From assembly GCF_013283835.1 (NCBI RefSeq), contig NZ_CP054052.1:2480001-2544000 (forward strand): a DNA stretch of 64,000 nt, given 5' to 3'. This document shows, piece by piece, positions 62,254 to 64,000 of the stretch. The notes beneath the pieces were generated by a model. The model saw only the letters and a list, made by a program, of their open reading frames with translations. It was not told the origin of the DNA and ran no database searches. This DNA comes from Poseidonibacter lekithochrous. Its GTDB lineage: Bacteria > Campylobacterota > Campylobacteria > Campylobacterales > Arcobacteraceae. The position numbers were made by a program, and so were the translations under genes. Positions within the stretch are counted from its first letter, which is position 1, and each line of letters starts with the position of its first letter.

Positions 62254-63120
62254 ATGAAAAGAGATACTAAACACACTAGAGCTGAAATAGTTAATAAATC
62301 ACTAGCTTATATTTATAAATACATCGATACTAATATTACATTAGATGAAATAGCAAAAATAAATAGTGTTAGTAAATACCATTTTCATAGAATATTCAAA
62401 GAGGAAACCGGAGAAAACTTATTTGAAAGAATTAGTGATATTCGTTTGCAAAAAGCTGCTAATTTACTTATTAGTAATTCCTACTCAACAATTAGTGAAA
62501 TTAGAGAACAAAGTGGTTATAGCTCACACTCCTCTTTTGTAAAAGCATTCAAAAATAGATTTGGTTTTACTCCAAGTCAATGGAAAAATGGTGGATATAC
62601 TGAATACTCAGAAAAAAACATCTCATATAATGTCAGTTTTAATGATAAGCTTTTAAATATTACTCCAAATATAAAAGTAGTACCAAAAAAAGTCTGTGCC
62701 TATATACGCCATAAAGGTTATGATTTATCAGTTAGTAAAACTTGGGAAAGATTAATGGCTTATGCCTATGAAAAAAAGCTCAATAATTCACAACAATTTG
62801 GGATTTTTTATGATAACCCTGTTATTACTCCATATGAAAAATGTCATTATATAGCTGGTATAGAAATTGATGAATCTGTTGTATTAAGTAATTCTATTAG
62901 TAAATTAGAAATTGAAGAATCACTATGTGCTATCTTTCACTACGAAGGAGTATATGGAGATGTGACTACATTGATGGTCTATATATATAACTTTTGGTTA
63001 CCCAATAGTGAGTATGAAGCTAAAACACTGCCTCCTTATGCAATTTATCATAAGAATCATTTATTAGAAGAGAATGATAATTTTGTTTTAGACTTTTATG
63101 TTCCTATACAGATTGTTTAG
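62254..63120 (+). CDS. AraC-family regulator with C-terminal GyrI-like ligand domain
   Basis: A 288-residue regulator like Rob/MarA-type effector-binding activators. Two helix-turn-helix motifs lie in residues 10-110 (LDEIAKINSVSKYHFHRIFKE; SSFVKAFKNRFGFTPSQWK). A GyrI-like/effector-binding domain (about 140-288) has KKVCAYIRHKGYD, CHYIAGIEID and the final DFYVPIQ. The domain order is HTH first, opposite to classic AraC. No Shine-Dalgarno is seen before the ATG; a TATAAT 6 bases upstream suggests leaderless translation. It probably responds to small hydrophobic cations or drugs. Confidence 0.88.
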   Translation: MKRDTKHTRAEIVNKSLAYIYKYIDTNITLDEIAKINSVSKYHFHRIFKEETGENLFERISDIRLQKAANLLISNSYSTISEIREQSGYSSHSSFVKAFKNRFGFTPSQWKNGGYTEYSEKNISYNVSFNDKLLNITPNIKVVPKKVCAYIRHKGYDLSVSKTWERLMAYAYEKKLNNSQQFGIFYDNPVITPYEKCHYIAGIEIDESVVLSNSISKLEIEESLCAIFHYEGVYGDVTTLMVYIYNFWLPNSEYEAKTLPPYAIYHKNHLLEENDNFVLDFYVPIQIV

Positions 63121-63132
63121 AATAGTAGATTC

Positions 63133-63162
63133 AAGCCCTGAGGTATTTTCAAAGGGCTTTTA
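63133..63162. terminator. Terminator hairpin after the AraC-GyrI gene
   Basis: AAGCCCT and AGGGCTT form a 7-bp stem with a 13-base loop, then TTTTAAG. It touches the stop of the convergent kinase gene. Confidence 0.6.
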
Positions 63163-64000
63163 AGAAATAGGAAGTGTTATCGTAAACTGGGCACCAGTAT
63201 ATTCAGTTTGCTCATACTTATAACTTGTATTATTAGATTCAATAGTTCCATTCATACCATCTACTATTAAATTATAAGTCATATAAAGTCCCAACCCTGT
63301 ACCTTGAGATTGTTGTTTAGTTGTAAAATATGGCTCGAATATTCTAGGTAATACATTTTCAGGTATTCCACCTGCATTGTCTTTGATTTTTATAACAGCT
63401 TTATCATTTTCTAAATATGAAGAAATAAATATAAGTTTATCATCAACATTTTTTTCATTTAAACTATCTTTTGCATTATTAAAAATATTGATAAAACATT
63501 GGATTAATTCATTTGCATATCCATTTATTTTAATATTATCATCTAACTCTAAAACTATAGAAATGTCATTACTTTTAATTGTACCATCTACTAATAGTAA
63601 AAAACTATTAATATCATTTGTTAAAGTAAAGATTTTTTTATTTTTTTCCCCTTTAATAAAGTCTCTAAAATCATCAATAGTTTTTGATAAGTATTGAGCA
63701 TTATTACCTATTGCATCACATGTACTATTAAACATATCATCACTTAATGCACCATATTCTTTTTGTAGTTTCATGCCTGTAACACCTGTAGATATTACAG
63801 AGAGAGGTTGTCTCCATTGATGAGCTATATTTCCTATCATTTCACCCATTGATGCTAGCTTTTCTGATTGAAATAGTTTTTCTTCTATCTTTCTACTTTT
63901 TTCAACTTCTAAAACTATCCTATCTTCAAGACTTCTATTAATTTCACTTATCTCTTTTGTTTTCTCTTTAACTAAATATTCTAAATTGTTATTAGCTTTT
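63160..64000 (-). CDS. Sensor histidine kinase, C-terminal part (runs off the right edge)
   Basis: The frame is open to position 64000, so the gene starts outside the window and only about 280 C-terminal residues are seen. The coiled coil (EINRSLEDRIVLEVEKS) leads into the H-box GNIAHQWRQPLSVISTGVTG, the N-box, DNAGGIPENV and GTGLGLYMTYNL. An internal Met at 63849 is not the start, since it lies inside the coiled-coil to H-box junction. It closely resembles the kinases at 41468 and 59412. Sensor domains and partner are not visible. Confidence 0.9.
   Translation of the reverse strand, partial: KANNNLEYLVKEKTKEISEINRSLEDRIVLEVEKSRKIEEKLFQSEKLASMGEMIGNIAHQWRQPLSVISTGVTGMKLQKEYGALSDDMFNSTCDAIGNNAQYLSKTIDDFRDFIKGEKNKKIFTLTNDINSFLLLVDGTIKSNDISIVLELDDNIKINGYANELIQCFINIFNNAKDSLNEKNVDDKLIFISSYLENDKAVIKIKDNAGGIPENVLPRIFEPYFTTKQQSQGTGLGLYMTYNLIVDGMNGTIESNNTSYKYEQTEYTGAQFTITLPIS

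Noticed and set aside
1-64000. Search for defence islands, prophage, insertion sequences, tRNA or rRNA genes
   Set aside because: No integrase, transposase, nuclease-toxin pair, phage structural gene or cloverleaf-like sequence was recognised by eye; the NYN protein at 15089 alone is not enough to call a defence system.

Overview
The window is a strongly AT-rich bacterial chromosome segment, densely coded on both strands with short intergenic gaps. It looks like Campylobacterota of the Arcobacter group. The reasons are the base composition, several histidine kinases with an AHQWRQPL-type H-box, and the mix of TRAP transport, di-heme cytochrome c peroxidase, HD-GYP/GGDEF proteins and an ArsP-like permease. 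The genus assignment is inference. I found no rRNA, tRNA, CRISPR array, transposase, integrase or restriction system.

Layout. (1) 1-14565, nearly all minus strand, is an exopolysaccharide locus. The main block reads, in transcription order: metallo-phosphodiesterase, Wzc/GumC-like copolymerase with a degenerate kinase domain, Wza-like export lipoprotein, serine-acetyltransferase-like enzyme, Wzy/ligase-like protein, small membrane protein, GT4 glycosyltransferase and Wzx flippase. It ends in a complete partner-switching module (STAS, RsbW-like kinase, REC-PP2C phosphatase). Beyond a small plus-strand gene, a ManC-type bifunctional enzyme, a sugar nucleotidyltransferase and the start of another glycosyltransferase follow. 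(2) 14682-24866 holds a NYN-domain protein, an Uup-like ABC-F ATPase, YqeY, a GGDEF cyclase, an orphan winged-helix regulator in two long repeat-rich intergenic regions, a DUF3095 protein with cyclase-like metal residues, and an HD-GYP protein. (3) 24881-31882 holds a DUF1338 enzyme, a LapG-like peptidase, a DoxX/oxidoreductase/royal-jelly-like/Old Yellow Enzyme operon, DUF1097 and RraA. (4) 31913-40586 is a two-component system beside RidA, a TRAP transporter with two tandem binding proteins, a VOC protein and a betaine-binding-like protein without a signal peptide. (5) 40718-46988 holds membrane proteins, an orphan kinase, AraC/DoxX, an ArsP-like permease behind twin operators, and a short-chain dehydrogenase. 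(6) 47011-50861 is a second two-component system with a metallo-beta-lactamase-fold lipoprotein and a secreted beta-trefoil protein. (7) 51008-64000 holds a second ABC-F protein, MarR/EamA/methyltransferase, a coiled-coil protein, GlnRS fused to YqeY, cytochrome c peroxidase coupled to a sensor kinase, PhzF, AraC-GyrI and an edge-truncated kinase.

The most interesting signal is regulatory. Two sets of promoters in the window share one geometry: two six-base half-sites 11 bp apart, then 10-11 bp, then a -10 hexamer. Set A (AACACA half-sites) lies before ridA, the TRAP operon and the VOC operon, beside the OmpR-type regulator at 31913-32593. Set B (TTCACA/GTCACA half-sites) lies before the dehydrogenase, the MBL lipoprotein, the beta-trefoil gene and the OmpR-type regulator at 48313-48978. 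Each set therefore reads as a local regulon of the adjacent two-component system. The second theme is the partner-switching module at the end of the polysaccharide operon, which suggests post-translational control of exopolysaccharide or biofilm formation.
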